From Phormidesmis priestleyi Ana (GTDB taxonomy: Bacteria > Cyanobacteriota > Cyanobacteriia > Phormidesmidales > Phormidesmidaceae): a DNA stretch of 64,000 nucleotides. The stretch covers positions 1 to 64,000 of the forward strand of contig LJZR01000012.1 in the NCBI GenBank assembly GCA_001314865.1, written 5' to 3'. Below, piece after piece: positions 38,267 through 46,763 of this stretch (position 1 is the stretch's first letter; every line of letters begins with the position of its first letter). The notes below the pieces were generated by a model, which worked only from the letters and a program-made list of their open reading frames with translations, was not told the DNA's origin and did not search any database. Position numbers and translations under genes: made by a program.

Positions 38267-38300
38267 GGATTAACGACTTAATTTAGGTTCCAAGCGATCG

Positions 38301-38585
38301 CTATAGCCTTTCGGCAGCATGACCTAGCATCCACGGGCGACTTCCCTGCTTGGCACTCTGGTTTTGAGGCTTAGCGGGTTCGCCTTGGCGCTTCACAATA
38401 CGCGGATCTTTGAGTCCGACTTTTTTCATGAGGCTGCCTGAACCGAGGCTGATATTAGGCGCTGTAAAGACCCGAGAGGCCGTAGCGTCACATTCAGGGC
38501 AAGTCTTAGGCAGGCTTGTCTCTGACATGGTGTGCCACATCTCAAAAGGGCCACAGCCATCGCACTTATAGTCATATAGGGGCAT
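38301..38585 (-). CDS. fmdB: FmdB-type zinc ribbon protein
   Basis: 94 residues: MPLYDYKCDGCGPFEMWHTMSE with CDGC, then CPECD, giving a two-CxxC zinc ribbon in the first 40 residues. The rest is a basic tail. FmdB of Methylophilus is linked to regulation of formamidase and amide uptake. It lies 70 bp downstream of fmdA on the same strand and shares its terminator. FmdB-type ribbons are also widespread in other contexts, so the regulatory role here is an inference from position. Confidence 0.9.
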   Translation of the reverse strand: MPLYDYKCDGCGPFEMWHTMSETSLPKTCPECDATASRVFTAPNISLGSGSLMKKVGLKDPRIVKRQGEPAKPQNQSAKQGSRPWMLGHAAERL

Positions 38586-38655
38586 TCAATCAGTACCTCC
38601 TTTCAGTGGGTCTAAGGTTAAGTGGACTAAGGTTAAGCGGGCTAAGCGGGCCTAT

Positions 38656-39861
38656 TTAGGTCGGCAGAATGGGTTTATCAAATATCGCGGTTGGAATCGC
38701 CAGCGTACAGCAGGCATTCGGAATATCTACAATGCCGCTAATGCGTCCTTCTACGGGTGCGCAGCTGAGCAACAGATACGCCTGCTCGCCCGTATAGCCA
38801 AACTTTTTGAGATACTCAATCGCATTCAAACAAGCCTGCCGATAGGCAATGTGCGTATCCATGTAATACTGCTTGCCAGTAAACTCATCTACTGAGATGC
38901 CTTCAAACACCAAATATTCGGAATAGTGAGGCTCTACAGGACCGGGCTTAAAGATAGGATTTACCATGGCGTACTTGTCCATGCCGCCTTTGATAATGTC
39001 TACATGGATATCGATATAGCCAGACATTTCAATCGCACCGCAGAACGAGATTTCACCATCTCCTTGCGAGAAGTGAATATCGCCCATAGAGAGTTTTGCA
39101 CCCTCTACATAAACCGGGAAGTAAATGCGCGTGCCTCTAGATAGGTTTTTGATATCGCAGTTACCGCCATGCTCTCTAGGAGGTACGGTGCGAGCGGCCT
39201 CAGCAGCAACTCGGTCAAATTCTGACTCGGCCAGCTGACCCAAAACAGCATTGGTAGGATTGGGCAATGCAGCCAGCACCGGATCTTCTCCAGAGAGGCC
39301 AGCGCCATATGTGCGCAAGTCGGGTGCGGTATTGACTAGCTCTGTCTCGCGCTTATTCCATTTGTTCAACAGTTCTTGTGAGGGCGCACAGCCGATAAGT
39401 CCGGGGTGGGTAATCCCAGCGAATTTAACACCCGGAATATGCCGAGAGGAGGTATAAATCCCTTGAAAATCCCAAATAGCCTTGGCTGCTTTAGGGTAAT
39501 GGTCGGTTAAAAATCCGCCGCCATTTTCTTTAGCAAAAATGCCGGTAAACCCCCATTCGTCGCCCTGTAGCGCACCAATATCAACCAAATCGACCACCAA
39601 AATGTCGCCAGGCTGAGCCCCATTGACATAGATAGGGCCACTGAGCATATGCACTTTTGTCAGATCAACATCGCGGACATCGTCTGGACTGTCATCATTT
39701 TTGATTTGGCCATCTGTCCAGTCTTTACACTCGATTCGAAACACATCCCCTGGATTGACAGATACTACGGCTGGAATGTCAGGGTGCCACCGATTGTGAC
39801 CGGGAATCTCTTGCTCTGACATGGGCTTTGTAAGGTCAATCTTGAAGAGAGTCTTCGGCAT
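38656..39861 (-). CDS. fmdA: Formamidase FmdA
   Basis: 401 residues of the acetamidase/formamidase family: HNRWHPDIPAVVSVNPGDVFRIECKDWTDGQI, HMLSGPIYVNGAQPGDILVVDLVDI, GVKFAGITHPGLIGCAPS, FSQGDGEISFCGAIEMSG, LKKFGYTGEQAYLLLSCAPVEG. It hydrolyses formamide, and to lesser degree acetamide and urea in known members, to ammonia and acid. The start (ATG 39861) has AAGGAT eight nt upstream. A long leader with a hairpin and an NtcA-type promoter lies upstream. It is first in an fmdA-fmdB operon. Confidence 0.95.
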   Translation of the reverse strand: MPKTLFKIDLTKPMSEQEIPGHNRWHPDIPAVVSVNPGDVFRIECKDWTDGQIKNDDSPDDVRDVDLTKVHMLSGPIYVNGAQPGDILVVDLVDIGALQGDEWGFTGIFAKENGGGFLTDHYPKAAKAIWDFQGIYTSSRHIPGVKFAGITHPGLIGCAPSQELLNKWNKRETELVNTAPDLRTYGAGLSGEDPVLAALPNPTNAVLGQLAESEFDRVAAEAARTVPPREHGGNCDIKNLSRGTRIYFPVYVEGAKLSMGDIHFSQGDGEISFCGAIEMSGYIDIHVDIIKGGMDKYAMVNPIFKPGPVEPHYSEYLVFEGISVDEFTGKQYYMDTHIAYRQACLNAIEYLKKFGYTGEQAYLLLSCAPVEGRISGIVDIPNACCTLAIPTAIFDKPILPT

Positions 39862-39904
39862 AGCTTTTATCCTTAAGTTAAATGGCTTAAACCTGTTTAC
39901 AGGT

Positions 39905-39966
39905 TAAAAAATGGCACACAAGATTCGGGGGGTTACAACAGGAGTTGTAACAACAAAATCTTGTGT
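39905..39966 (-). promoter_or_regulatory. Leader hairpin upstream of fmdA, attenuator-like
   Basis: Two nested inverted repeats share one centre: the inner pair GTTACAAC/GTTGTAAC (39932-39951) and the outer pair ACACAAGATT/AATCTTGTGT (39916-39966). On the minus (fmdA) strand the hairpin is followed after 4 nt by six T (39906-39911), as in an intrinsic terminator. It lies inside the predicted fmdA 5' leader, so attenuation is possible. A second small palindrome, AACCTGTTTACAGGTT, is at 39890-39905. Confidence 0.55.
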
Positions 39967-40130
39967 CAAAGTTTTCAAAGGCGAACAGGCGGAAGGTGAA
40001 AGGTAATATCTCTAAAAGCAACAAATCCTGATCTTTCTCTGATCTTTTGATGATGAGAACCTTTTTGGCCTAGAAGATAGGCGATCGCAGCTTAAGTGCC
40101 AAACTTGAGATTGAGTTGAACTGAATGGCA

Positions 40131-40180
40131 CAGCTTATCTATAACGTTTAACATGTCGCTCAAAATGTAAAACTGACTAC
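40131..40180 (-). promoter_or_regulatory. NtcA-type promoter of fmdAB
   Basis: GTA-AAACTGAC-TAC (40167-40180) is a perfect GTA-N8-TAC site. On the minus strand a TATAGA(T) -10 box begins at 40143 after 23 nt. NtcA-activated class II promoters have this arrangement with about 22 nt. Transcription would start near 40131, giving a leader of about 270 nt. Confidence 0.55.
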
Positions 40181-40276
40181 AGAAGGAGGCATTATCAGAT
40201 TTATCTATCTGATAAAAGCTGCGCTGTAAATCTCCCCAGTTTAGGAGCCTATTTAAGGCCTTACTTCAAACCATAA

Positions 40277-40314
40277 TTTAGGCCGCTCATCTAGCATTAG
40301 ATGAGCGGCCTAAA
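40277..40314 (-). terminator. Hairpin after urtE
   Basis: TTTAGGCCGCTCATCTA pairs perfectly over 17 bp with its complement across a 4-nt loop (GCAT). It lies about 75 bp past urtE. A poor T-tract follows on the minus strand, so termination is likely but not certain. Confidence 0.6.
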
Positions 40315-40387
40315 CGACAAACTATGAAATAGAAGGGGAAATAGAGAAACAGAAGGAAAAATAGAGGTGAACTTGGAAAAACAGCCT

Positions 40388-41152
40388 TTAAACAGCCAAA
40401 TATTTTTTCAGCAACTCGTCAGAAAGCTGCTCTGTTGTCCCTTTTTCAACAATTGAACCTTTCTTCATGATAAAGAACTTTTGAGCTAGCTTGCGGGCAA
40501 ACTCAATCTTTTGTTCAACAACCACGATGGTAATACCTTTTTCCTGGTTAATTCGGCGCAGCGTATCTTCAATTTCTTGAACAATAGAGGGCTGAATACC
40601 TTCGGTGGGTTCGTCTAGCAGCATAATTTTAGGATTGCACATGAGGCCGCGTGCGATCGCAAGCTGCTGCTGCTGCCCACCACTGAGCAATCCCCCCTGC
40701 CGACTCAAATGCTCATTGAGCATCGGAAAAAAGTCAAAAATCTCACTGGGAATCCCATTCCCCTTGCTTCTTTCTTTTTTACCACTAGCGCTCATGCCCA
40801 TCTTTAAGTTATCCAGCACAGAGAGATAAGGAATAATCTCTCGACCCTGAGGAATGTAGGCAATGCCTTGACGGGCACGCTGATAAGTTGGCGCTTTGCT
40901 GATATCCGTGCCTGTAAAGGAAATACTGCCACTATCCAACGGATTCAAACCAATAATGCTTCGTAGCAACGTTGTCTTACCGACGCCATTGCGCCCTAGC
41001 AGGCAAGCAATATCGCCTTCATTTACCGTCATATTGACGTCAAACAATACTGGCGTAGGGCCATAGCCTGCCACTACATTGTTCATTTCTAGCAACGGCT
41101 GACCAGTTGTTTGGACTCCGTTTTTCTCAAGCAGCGGCGTTGATTGTTTCAC
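40388..41152 (-). CDS. urtE: Urea-type ABC transporter ATP-binding protein UrtE
   Basis: 254 residues, LivF-like. Walker A GRNGVGKTT, Q-loop PQGREIIPYLSVLDNL, signature LSGGQQQQL, Walker B IMLLDEPTEGIQ. It opens with an extra KQSTPLLEKNGVQTTG. The gene overlaps urtD by 26 bp. Together with UrtD it energises the UrtBC permease for high-affinity urea uptake. Confidence 0.94.
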   Translation of the reverse strand: MKQSTPLLEKNGVQTTGQPLLEMNNVVAGYGPTPVLFDVNMTVNEGDIACLLGRNGVGKTTLLRSIIGLNPLDSGSISFTGTDISKAPTYQRARQGIAYIPQGREIIPYLSVLDNLKMGMSASGKKERSKGNGIPSEIFDFFPMLNEHLSRQGGLLSGGQQQQLAIARGLMCNPKIMLLDEPTEGIQPSIVQEIEDTLRRINQEKGITIVVVEQKIEFARKLAQKFFIMKKGSIVEKGTTEQLSDELLKKYLAV

Positions 41153-41897
41153 GACCCAAATATACCTCTATCACTTTAGGATTGCTTTGAACTTCTTGCA
41201 CAGACCCTTCTGCGAGCACCGCACCCTGATGCAGCACTACAATTCGCTCGGCAATCTGCTTCACAAACTCCATATCATGCTCAATCACCACAATAGAATG
41301 CGACTTAGCGATACTTTTAATAATTTCGCCTGTCGCATGGGTTTCTTCTGTTGTCATTCCTGCTGTAGGCTCATCTAGCAGCACAATTGAAGGATCTTGG
41401 GCCAAAACCATGGCAATCTCCACCCACTGCTTTTGACCGTGTGAGAGCGATGAAACTTCGTCAAAAGCCTGATCCAAAAGACCCGTTCGCTCTAAGACGT
41501 CGTAAATCTTTCCTTTTTTGGCCTTAGTCAGCTTGGCCATAATTGAAGAGAAAATGCCATGAGTGCCCTTTAGCGCCAGCAAAATATTATCAAAAACCGT
41601 CAGTTCGTTATAAACATTTGGATTTTGAAATTTGCGGCCAATGCCCATACGCGCGATCTCGTAAGGGAGCTTATTGGTAATGTCTTTGCCATGATAGTAA
41701 ACATGACCAGAAGCTACCGGAGACTTACTCACAATCGCGTCTAGCAGTGTACTCTTGCCAGCGCCATTCGGGCCAATGATGGTCACAATCTCGCCATCAT
41801 AGACCTCCAAGTTCACGCCTTTTAAGGCTTTAAATCCGGAAAATTCAACATTTAAGTCTTTTATAGACAAAACTGATTCTGCTGTTGCCACTGTCAT
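41127..41897 (-). CDS. urtD: Urea-type ABC transporter ATP-binding protein UrtD
   Basis: 256 residues, LivG-like. Walker A GPNGAGKST, signature SLSHGQKQWVEI, Walker B IVLLDEPTAGMT, then the H-loop VVIEHDMEF. The signature SHGQKQW rather than SGGQ is typical of UrtD. It overlaps urtE and lies 88 bp after urtC. Confidence 0.94.
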   Translation of the reverse strand: MTVATAESVLSIKDLNVEFSGFKALKGVNLEVYDGEIVTIIGPNGAGKSTLLDAIVSKSPVASGHVYYHGKDITNKLPYEIARMGIGRKFQNPNVYNELTVFDNILLALKGTHGIFSSIMAKLTKAKKGKIYDVLERTGLLDQAFDEVSSLSHGQKQWVEIAMVLAQDPSIVLLDEPTAGMTTEETHATGEIIKSIAKSHSIVVIEHDMEFVKQIAERIVVLHQGAVLAEGSVQEVQSNPKVIEVYLGRETINAAA

Positions 41898-41985
41898 TGC
41901 ACAAAGCCTCTTAAGGCAAACTTAGATAAACAAAAGGGGACGCAAATCAAATAACCGAGAGTCATCCGAAGGTTCATTTAATAAC

Positions 41986-43140
41986 CTAAGAACCTCGCTG
42001 TACAGGCTCTGGCTGTGGCTCAGAAACGCTGGGTGCAACAGGCTTAACAACCGTTTCAGGCATGGGTTTGGGTTTAGACAAGTTTGATAGGCTAAACTTC
42101 TTGGGCACCAAACTCATCAAACCATTAGGGATAAACAGCACAACAACCAGTAGCAATATCCCGACGATGAGATTCCAGTCTTGTGTAACTCTTTCAGCGG
42201 AGTTTTGCACCTGACCAAGGATCATCGCTGCCGCTAGAGGCCCCACAATAGTTCCTCTCCCCCCAATTGCGACCCAAATCACAACCTGCGTACCAAACGC
42301 TACCGCCAAATAAACCGGTGAAATAAACCGGTTTAGCGGAACAAACAACCCCCCAGCCACACCAGCCAATGCAGCCGAAAGCGTCCAGACGAAAATCTTA
42401 TATTGAGCAACGTCATAGCCCAGGAAAGAAATTCGATTCTCATTCTCATTAATAGAACGAAGAATGAGGCCAAAATTTGACTGAGTCAGCCACCAGGCCA
42501 ACGCCACCACAAATGCGGTGTAAGCCAAAATCAGGAAATAGAGACCGACCGGTGGAATAACCATGCCAAATACACTGAGCTTGCTGACATCAGTAATGCC
42601 GTTAGTGCCCCCGGTATAAGCCTGCTGACTGATAAAAAAGGTCGTTAATGCTGAAGATAACGCCAGGGTAATAATGGTGATGTAAACCCCGCTCACCTTT
42701 GAACGAAAAATGAAAGAACCTGTGATGTATGCAAATAGCGCCGGAACACCAATCATAGCCAAGAAGGCGACTGGGAAATACTTTAGCGGTGCGATAAACC
42801 AGGGCAAGACTTCTAGCCCGTTCCAGACCATAAAATCAGGGATATCCCCACCGTAGTTGTTGTTCTCAGCAGAGAGGTTGAGCTTGAGATAGTAGGCAAC
42901 CGCATAGCCTCCGAGCGTAAAGAAAACGCCGTGGGCGAAACTCAAAATGCCCGTAAAGCCCCAAACCAAGTCTAGCGAAACAGCCAGTGCGCCAAACAGC
43001 AGCAGCTTTGACATCAGCGAAAGCTGAAAGCTCCCAACCATAAAAGGCAAAATGACGAACGCTAGCAGAATAATTCCGCTGACGATAGCCAATTTTTTGG
43101 GAAACGTTGACTGCTTATAACCCATTACGACATTCGACAT
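41986..43140 (-). CDS. urtC: Urea-type ABC transporter permease UrtC
   Basis: 384 residues, LivM-like with about ten TM helices. Conserved blocks are LVWGFTGILSFAHGVFFTLGGYAVAYYLK and SVFGMVIPPVGLYFLILAYTAFV, and SINENENRISFLGYDVAQYKIFVWTLSAALAGVAGGLF, the ATPase-coupling loop. The C-terminal 40 residues are a proline-rich tail (PMPETVVKPVAPSVSEPQPEP). It follows urtB by about 110 bp. Confidence 0.95.
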   Translation of the reverse strand: MSNVVMGYKQSTFPKKLAIVSGIILLAFVILPFMVGSFQLSLMSKLLLFGALAVSLDLVWGFTGILSFAHGVFFTLGGYAVAYYLKLNLSAENNNYGGDIPDFMVWNGLEVLPWFIAPLKYFPVAFLAMIGVPALFAYITGSFIFRSKVSGVYITIITLALSSALTTFFISQQAYTGGTNGITDVSKLSVFGMVIPPVGLYFLILAYTAFVVALAWWLTQSNFGLILRSINENENRISFLGYDVAQYKIFVWTLSAALAGVAGGLFVPLNRFISPVYLAVAFGTQVVIWVAIGGRGTIVGPLAAAMILGQVQNSAERVTQDWNLIVGILLLVVVLFIPNGLMSLVPKKFSLSNLSKPKPMPETVVKPVAPSVSEPQPEPVQRGS

Positions 43141-43250
43141 AGCCTAAGCTCCTAAAGATAATTTAGCCAAGATAATTTAGCCAAGATAATTCAGCTAAGA
43201 CAGTTCAGCTCAAAACGCTTTTTAAATCAAAAACGCTTTAGGAACCCAAT

Positions 43251-44234
43251 CTATGTTCGCTTTTGAACCGTAAACAGGCCCTCTGGGCGGTAGCGAATCA
43301 GCACAATCACCGCACCTAAAACCAATACTCTTGCAGTGGGATCATTCAAAAAGAATGCCAGAACTGCGTTCGATTCTCCAATTAAAAACGCGCCTGCCAA
43401 AATGCCAATCAGCTTATCAACGCCACCGGTCACAACCACCATCCAAGAATCGACGAGGTAGTCTTGACCCATGGGGGGAGCAACTGTTTTTAGGGCCGAG
43501 ATAACTGCCCCTGCAATACCTGCCAAACCACAACCATAGGCAAAGGTGCCCATGTCTACTAGCTTGGTATTAACACCCAAGCACTGGGCCATACTTCGGT
43601 TTTGAGTAACCGCCCGAATTTGGCGCCCCCAAGACGTGCCGTAAAACAAAAACATGGTAATTGCCAGCAGGGCCAGAGCAACCACAATAATGAAAGTCCG
43701 ATAGTAAGAGATGGAGACTAAGGGAGATCCCGCTTCATCTTTTAACAAATCGATGCCACCGGAAAGATAAGAGGGCGCTTTAACGTATTTCAGTTGGGCC
43801 GTAAAGATCAGCTTAATAACGCCCTGCAAGACAATACTCAAGCCCCAAGTAGCCAGTAAGGTTTCTAACGGCCTACCGTACAGCCTTCGAATAATGGTGA
43901 GTTCAACAATAGCGCCGACAATAGCCGTACCGACGAAGGCAAAGGGAATCGTCATCAACAGATCCATATTGAAGGTGTCCTGCATCCAAAAGGTGATGTA
44001 GGCCCCCAGCATAATGAACTCGCCGTGGGCGAGGTTAATAATACGCATGACGCCAAAGGTGATGGCTAAGCCCAGCGCTGTGAGCAGCAGAATACCAACA
44101 ATCCCAAACCCATTCAACACTTGGTTAGCGAGGCTTGAAAACTTGAACGCCTCTTTAACAACTTCTTCAGCGGCGGGTTCTTGGGCGAGCAAATAAACAG
44201 GCGATAACATTGACGATAGGGCAAGGTCCAACAT
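43251..44234 (-). CDS. urtB: Urea-type ABC transporter permease UrtB
   Basis: 327 residues, LivH-like, about eight TM helices. Signatures include GLAITFGVMRIINLAHGEFIMLGAYITF, the coupling loop QIRAVTQNRSMAQCLGVNTKLVDMGTFAYG and GVDKLIGILAGAFLIG. The N-terminal 30 residues resemble a signal region (SPVYLLAQEPAAEEVV). It lies about 270 bp after urtA. Confidence 0.95.
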   Translation of the reverse strand: MLDLALSSMLSPVYLLAQEPAAEEVVKEAFKFSSLANQVLNGFGIVGILLLTALGLAITFGVMRIINLAHGEFIMLGAYITFWMQDTFNMDLLMTIPFAFVGTAIVGAIVELTIIRRLYGRPLETLLATWGLSIVLQGVIKLIFTAQLKYVKAPSYLSGGIDLLKDEAGSPLVSISYYRTFIIVVALALLAITMFLFYGTSWGRQIRAVTQNRSMAQCLGVNTKLVDMGTFAYGCGLAGIAGAVISALKTVAPPMGQDYLVDSWMVVVTGGVDKLIGILAGAFLIGESNAVLAFFLNDPTARVLVLGAVIVLIRYRPEGLFTVQKRT

Positions 44235-44502
44235 AGGGAGTAAGGGGGCTTACAGCGTTTAATAAAGGCTAAACAAATAGGCTTGAAAAGAATAGGCTTG
44301 AAAAGAATGCTTGCAAAAGACCGAGCGTTTGAAGATGTGCTTTGTTCGGTAAAACATTTCTCCAAAACATTTTGGAGAAGAGACCTGCGAGCCTAAAATC
44401 AACGGGCAATCAATGGATTTAACCATCGTTTTAATGGCTCGCAGGCAATTAACCGGTTTAAATCAGGCCTGTTTAAGACAGACCTAATCTCAGCAGACCT
44501 AA

Positions 44503-45861
44503 CTACAGGAACTCAGGCACTAGCTCCTTTCCGGTCTCTTTGGTTGGGTCACTACGATCATCGGGAACCGGATGTACGCACATGCGACCTTTATAAAGTG
44601 CCTGACTCCAAGGAATCGGCTTCACCGCCGCATCGGTAGCAAAAACGATTTCAGCCTGACCGTCTTCTTTCCACTTACCAATTCGGGAGTAGAGATAAGC
44701 ATGGTAATTGTCTGGATCCACCTTCACACGGCCTTGAGGCGCATTGAATTCTTGGCCGCGTGTAGCTTCGCGAAGTGTTTCGGTGGTAATTTCATCGCCT
44801 GCTTCCAAAATGTCTTTCATGGCTTGGGCCATGAAGAACGTTTGAATGTAGGCAGCTTCCATGACGCCGTTGGTCACTCGATCATCCCCAAACATTTCCT
44901 TGAACTGGCTAACAAAAGCCTCGTTTTCAGGAGTCTCAACGCTTTGGAAGTAGTTAAAGCTGGTGTAGTGACCGGCTGAATACTCAGGGCCCATTGCCTG
45001 AATTTCTTCTTCAGTAGTGGGATACGCCATGATGGGAAGATCTTCAGCGTTTAGTCCTGCATCTTTGAACTGCCGGTAGAAGGCTGGAATAGAGTCACCA
45101 ACTAAGTTACTCAAAACAAAGTCAGGGCTAGCTGCTTTGATTTTGTTGATGATAGTAATAAATTCTGTAGTTCCGAGCGCTGCGTACTCGTCGCCGACAG
45201 CCTGACCGCCCGCTTTTTCAAGCTCTGCGATCGCAATTCGGTTACTTTCCTTAGGATAGATGTAGTCAGAACCAATAAAGAAGCCTTTGGGGCCAAAGTT
45301 TTCAAAGGAGTAAGGAATAGAGTCTGTAATTTGTTGGTTCGGCGCAGCACCCGTGTAGAAGACATTAGAGCTACACTCGTTGCCTTCGTAGTAAACCGGG
45401 TAGTAGAGAATGGAGTCTTTCTCTTCAAAAACGGGCAATACTGACTTACGACTTGCTGAGGTGTAGCAACCCAGCACACAAACCACCTGATCTTCATCAA
45501 TCAGGCGCTTGGCCATTTGGTTATAGAGATCCCAATCGGAGTTCGGGTTAACAACTACACTCTGAATTTTGCGACCGCTGATACCTGCGCCATTCGCTTC
45601 CCAAGGGCCCGTACCATTGTTGATTTGATCAATGGCTAAGAATGTTGCGTCTTGCAGAGACTTTTCAACGATGGCGATTGTGCCGGTTGTCGAGTATAGG
45701 ACGCCAACTTTAATTGGGTTTTCACCTAAGTCGGCTGAATCGCCACCACCCGAACCACCACCTGTACAGGCTGCTAGGATACTGGTTCCTGCCGCCAAAG
45801 AGCTATATTGAAGAAATTTTCGGCGACTAAAACCGCTTGAAATAATTGGGGACTTTGACAT
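44503..45861 (-). CDS. urtA: Urea/short-amide-binding lipoprotein UrtA
   Basis: 452 residues from the ATG at 45861 (MSKSPIISSGFSRRKFLQYS), with AAGGAAAA 12 nt upstream; the frame is open to 45915. A TAT-type twin-arginine leader SRRKFLQYSSLAAGTSILAAC ends in a lipobox Cys. The binding protein follows: PIKVGVLYSTTGTIAIVEKS, CYTSASRKSVLPVFEE, CSSNVFYTGAAPNQQITDS, SAGHYTSFNYFQSVETPEN, PQGRVKVDPDNYHAYLYSRIG. These are UrtA/FmdD family blocks. The ligand may be urea or a short amide; the neighbours amiE and fmdA keep both open. The first gene of urtABCDE. Confidence 0.95.
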   Translation of the reverse strand: MSKSPIISSGFSRRKFLQYSSLAAGTSILAACTGGGSGGGDSADLGENPIKVGVLYSTTGTIAIVEKSLQDATFLAIDQINNGTGPWEANGAGISGRKIQSVVVNPNSDWDLYNQMAKRLIDEDQVVCVLGCYTSASRKSVLPVFEEKDSILYYPVYYEGNECSSNVFYTGAAPNQQITDSIPYSFENFGPKGFFIGSDYIYPKESNRIAIAELEKAGGQAVGDEYAALGTTEFITIINKIKAASPDFVLSNLVGDSIPAFYRQFKDAGLNAEDLPIMAYPTTEEEIQAMGPEYSAGHYTSFNYFQSVETPENEAFVSQFKEMFGDDRVTNGVMEAAYIQTFFMAQAMKDILEAGDEITTETLREATRGQEFNAPQGRVKVDPDNYHAYLYSRIGKWKEDGQAEIVFATDAAVKPIPWSQALYKGRMCVHPVPDDRSDPTKETGKELVPEFL

Positions 45862-46038
45862 TTTGATTTTGTTTTCCTTAACCACACAAACAATTAATCC
45901 CTTCAACCGCATCACGAAAACGTACTCTTATGGCGGGAAACAATGCGTTAAGCCCTCCTAACAAGAAGAATGATCTGCAAGCGGATCCGTTTGCGTATCG
46001 CGAATCGATTCATTAACTACTGATCACTAGCCAGATAT

Positions 46039-46070
46039 AAAAATGAACGTAAAATAGAACGTTCATTTTT
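46039..46070 (-). promoter_or_regulatory. Inverted repeat in the urtA leader
   Basis: A perfect 12-bp stem (AAAAATGAACGT with ACGTTCATTTTT) around an 8-nt loop, about 180 bp upstream of urtA. Read on the minus strand it is hairpin plus T-run, resembling a weak intrinsic terminator. It lies between the predicted transcription start and the gene. Confidence 0.5.
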
Positions 46071-46102
46071 GTTCACCTGTGCTAAGGGAGTAGGTAGCCC
46101 TC

Positions 46103-46144
46103 ATACTAAAGAGTGAAATGACAGCAAATTGTATCAAATAATAC
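46103..46144 (-). promoter_or_regulatory. NtcA-activated promoter of urtABCDE
   Basis: GTA-TCAAATAA-TAC (46131-46144) is a perfect NtcA consensus, flanked by AAATT and AATTT so that the two arms are 9-bp palindromic. On the minus strand a TAGTAT -10 box (46103-46108, TAN3T) begins exactly 22 nt downstream, the canonical class II NtcA spacing. The start site is expected near 46096. Confidence 0.75.
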
Positions 46145-46337
46145 AATTTTCCGGGTCTCTGAGCGAGCGCACTAATTAGGTCATTGCTCGCGTTATTGTG
46201 CAGGCTTTACATGATTTATAAAGATTCATTTTTGTAAATCATTCCTGAAGTCATTTTTTAGTAATCTCTTGATTCTAGGGAGCATAAAGCGGAGTCTTGG
46301 AGAGCATGAAACAAGAGTCAAGAAATCAGACGCACCT

Positions 46338-46510
46338 GCCACTATCACATTTTCCACTATCACATTTTCGGCACCCATCACATTTTCAACATCACACCTG
46401 TGCAATCACACCTGTGCAATCACATCTGTGCAATCACATCTGTGTAATTGTGTAATTCAATGTCATGTGGAATCCAATGCCATGTGGAATCCAATGTCAT
46501 GTGAAATCCA
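46338..46510. repeat. Three adjacent short tandem-repeat arrays
   Basis: First array: about three copies of a 13-16-bp CACTATCACATTTTC-like unit. Second: four copies of a 14-bp unit CACCTGTGCAATCA-like. Third: three copies of a 17-bp unit CAATGTCATGTGGAATC-like. The three units differ, so they arose independently. Confidence 0.8.
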
Positions 46511-46721
46511 ATCGTGATAGCCAAATCTAAATTTTGCCAACAAAACTGTTGCCACCATTTGTTAACAGCATAAAAGGTCTTATCAGCTCGGATTTTATTT
46601 TGGTCTTATCAACGCAATGGAAAGGATGGTTAGGCAGCAAAGTTTCCGCTTTCTCGCCGCTTTATAATATATTTTTAAGCTTTGCTCGAAATCATGATAG
46701 TGGCCGACGCTTTTTGAGTTT

Positions 46722-46763
46722 GTATCTTCAATAACACTTTATCGCAGTGGGCGATGTTATAAA
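46722..46763 (+). promoter_or_regulatory. Degenerate NtcA-type promoter of amiE
   Basis: GTA-TCTTCAAT-AAC (46722-46735) differs from the NtcA consensus in one base of the right half. A TATAAA -10 box follows after 22 nt (46758-46763). It would give a leader of about 230 nt to amiE. Confidence 0.35.

Larger units (their letters stand above)
39862..40387. other. Regulatory spacer between fmdA and urtE
   Basis: About 525 bases with no gene. It holds the leader hairpin (39905-39966), a perfect NtcA site with -10 box (40131-40180), a 9-bp inverted repeat TTATCAGAT/ATCTGATAA (40192-40215), and the hairpin after urtE (40277-40314). A doubled GATCTTT lies near 40030-40050. Confidence 0.65.

Noticed and set aside
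46269-46734. Two short plus-strand frames before amiE
   Set aside because: One is produced by the tandem arrays; the other has no ribosome-binding site or family resemblance.
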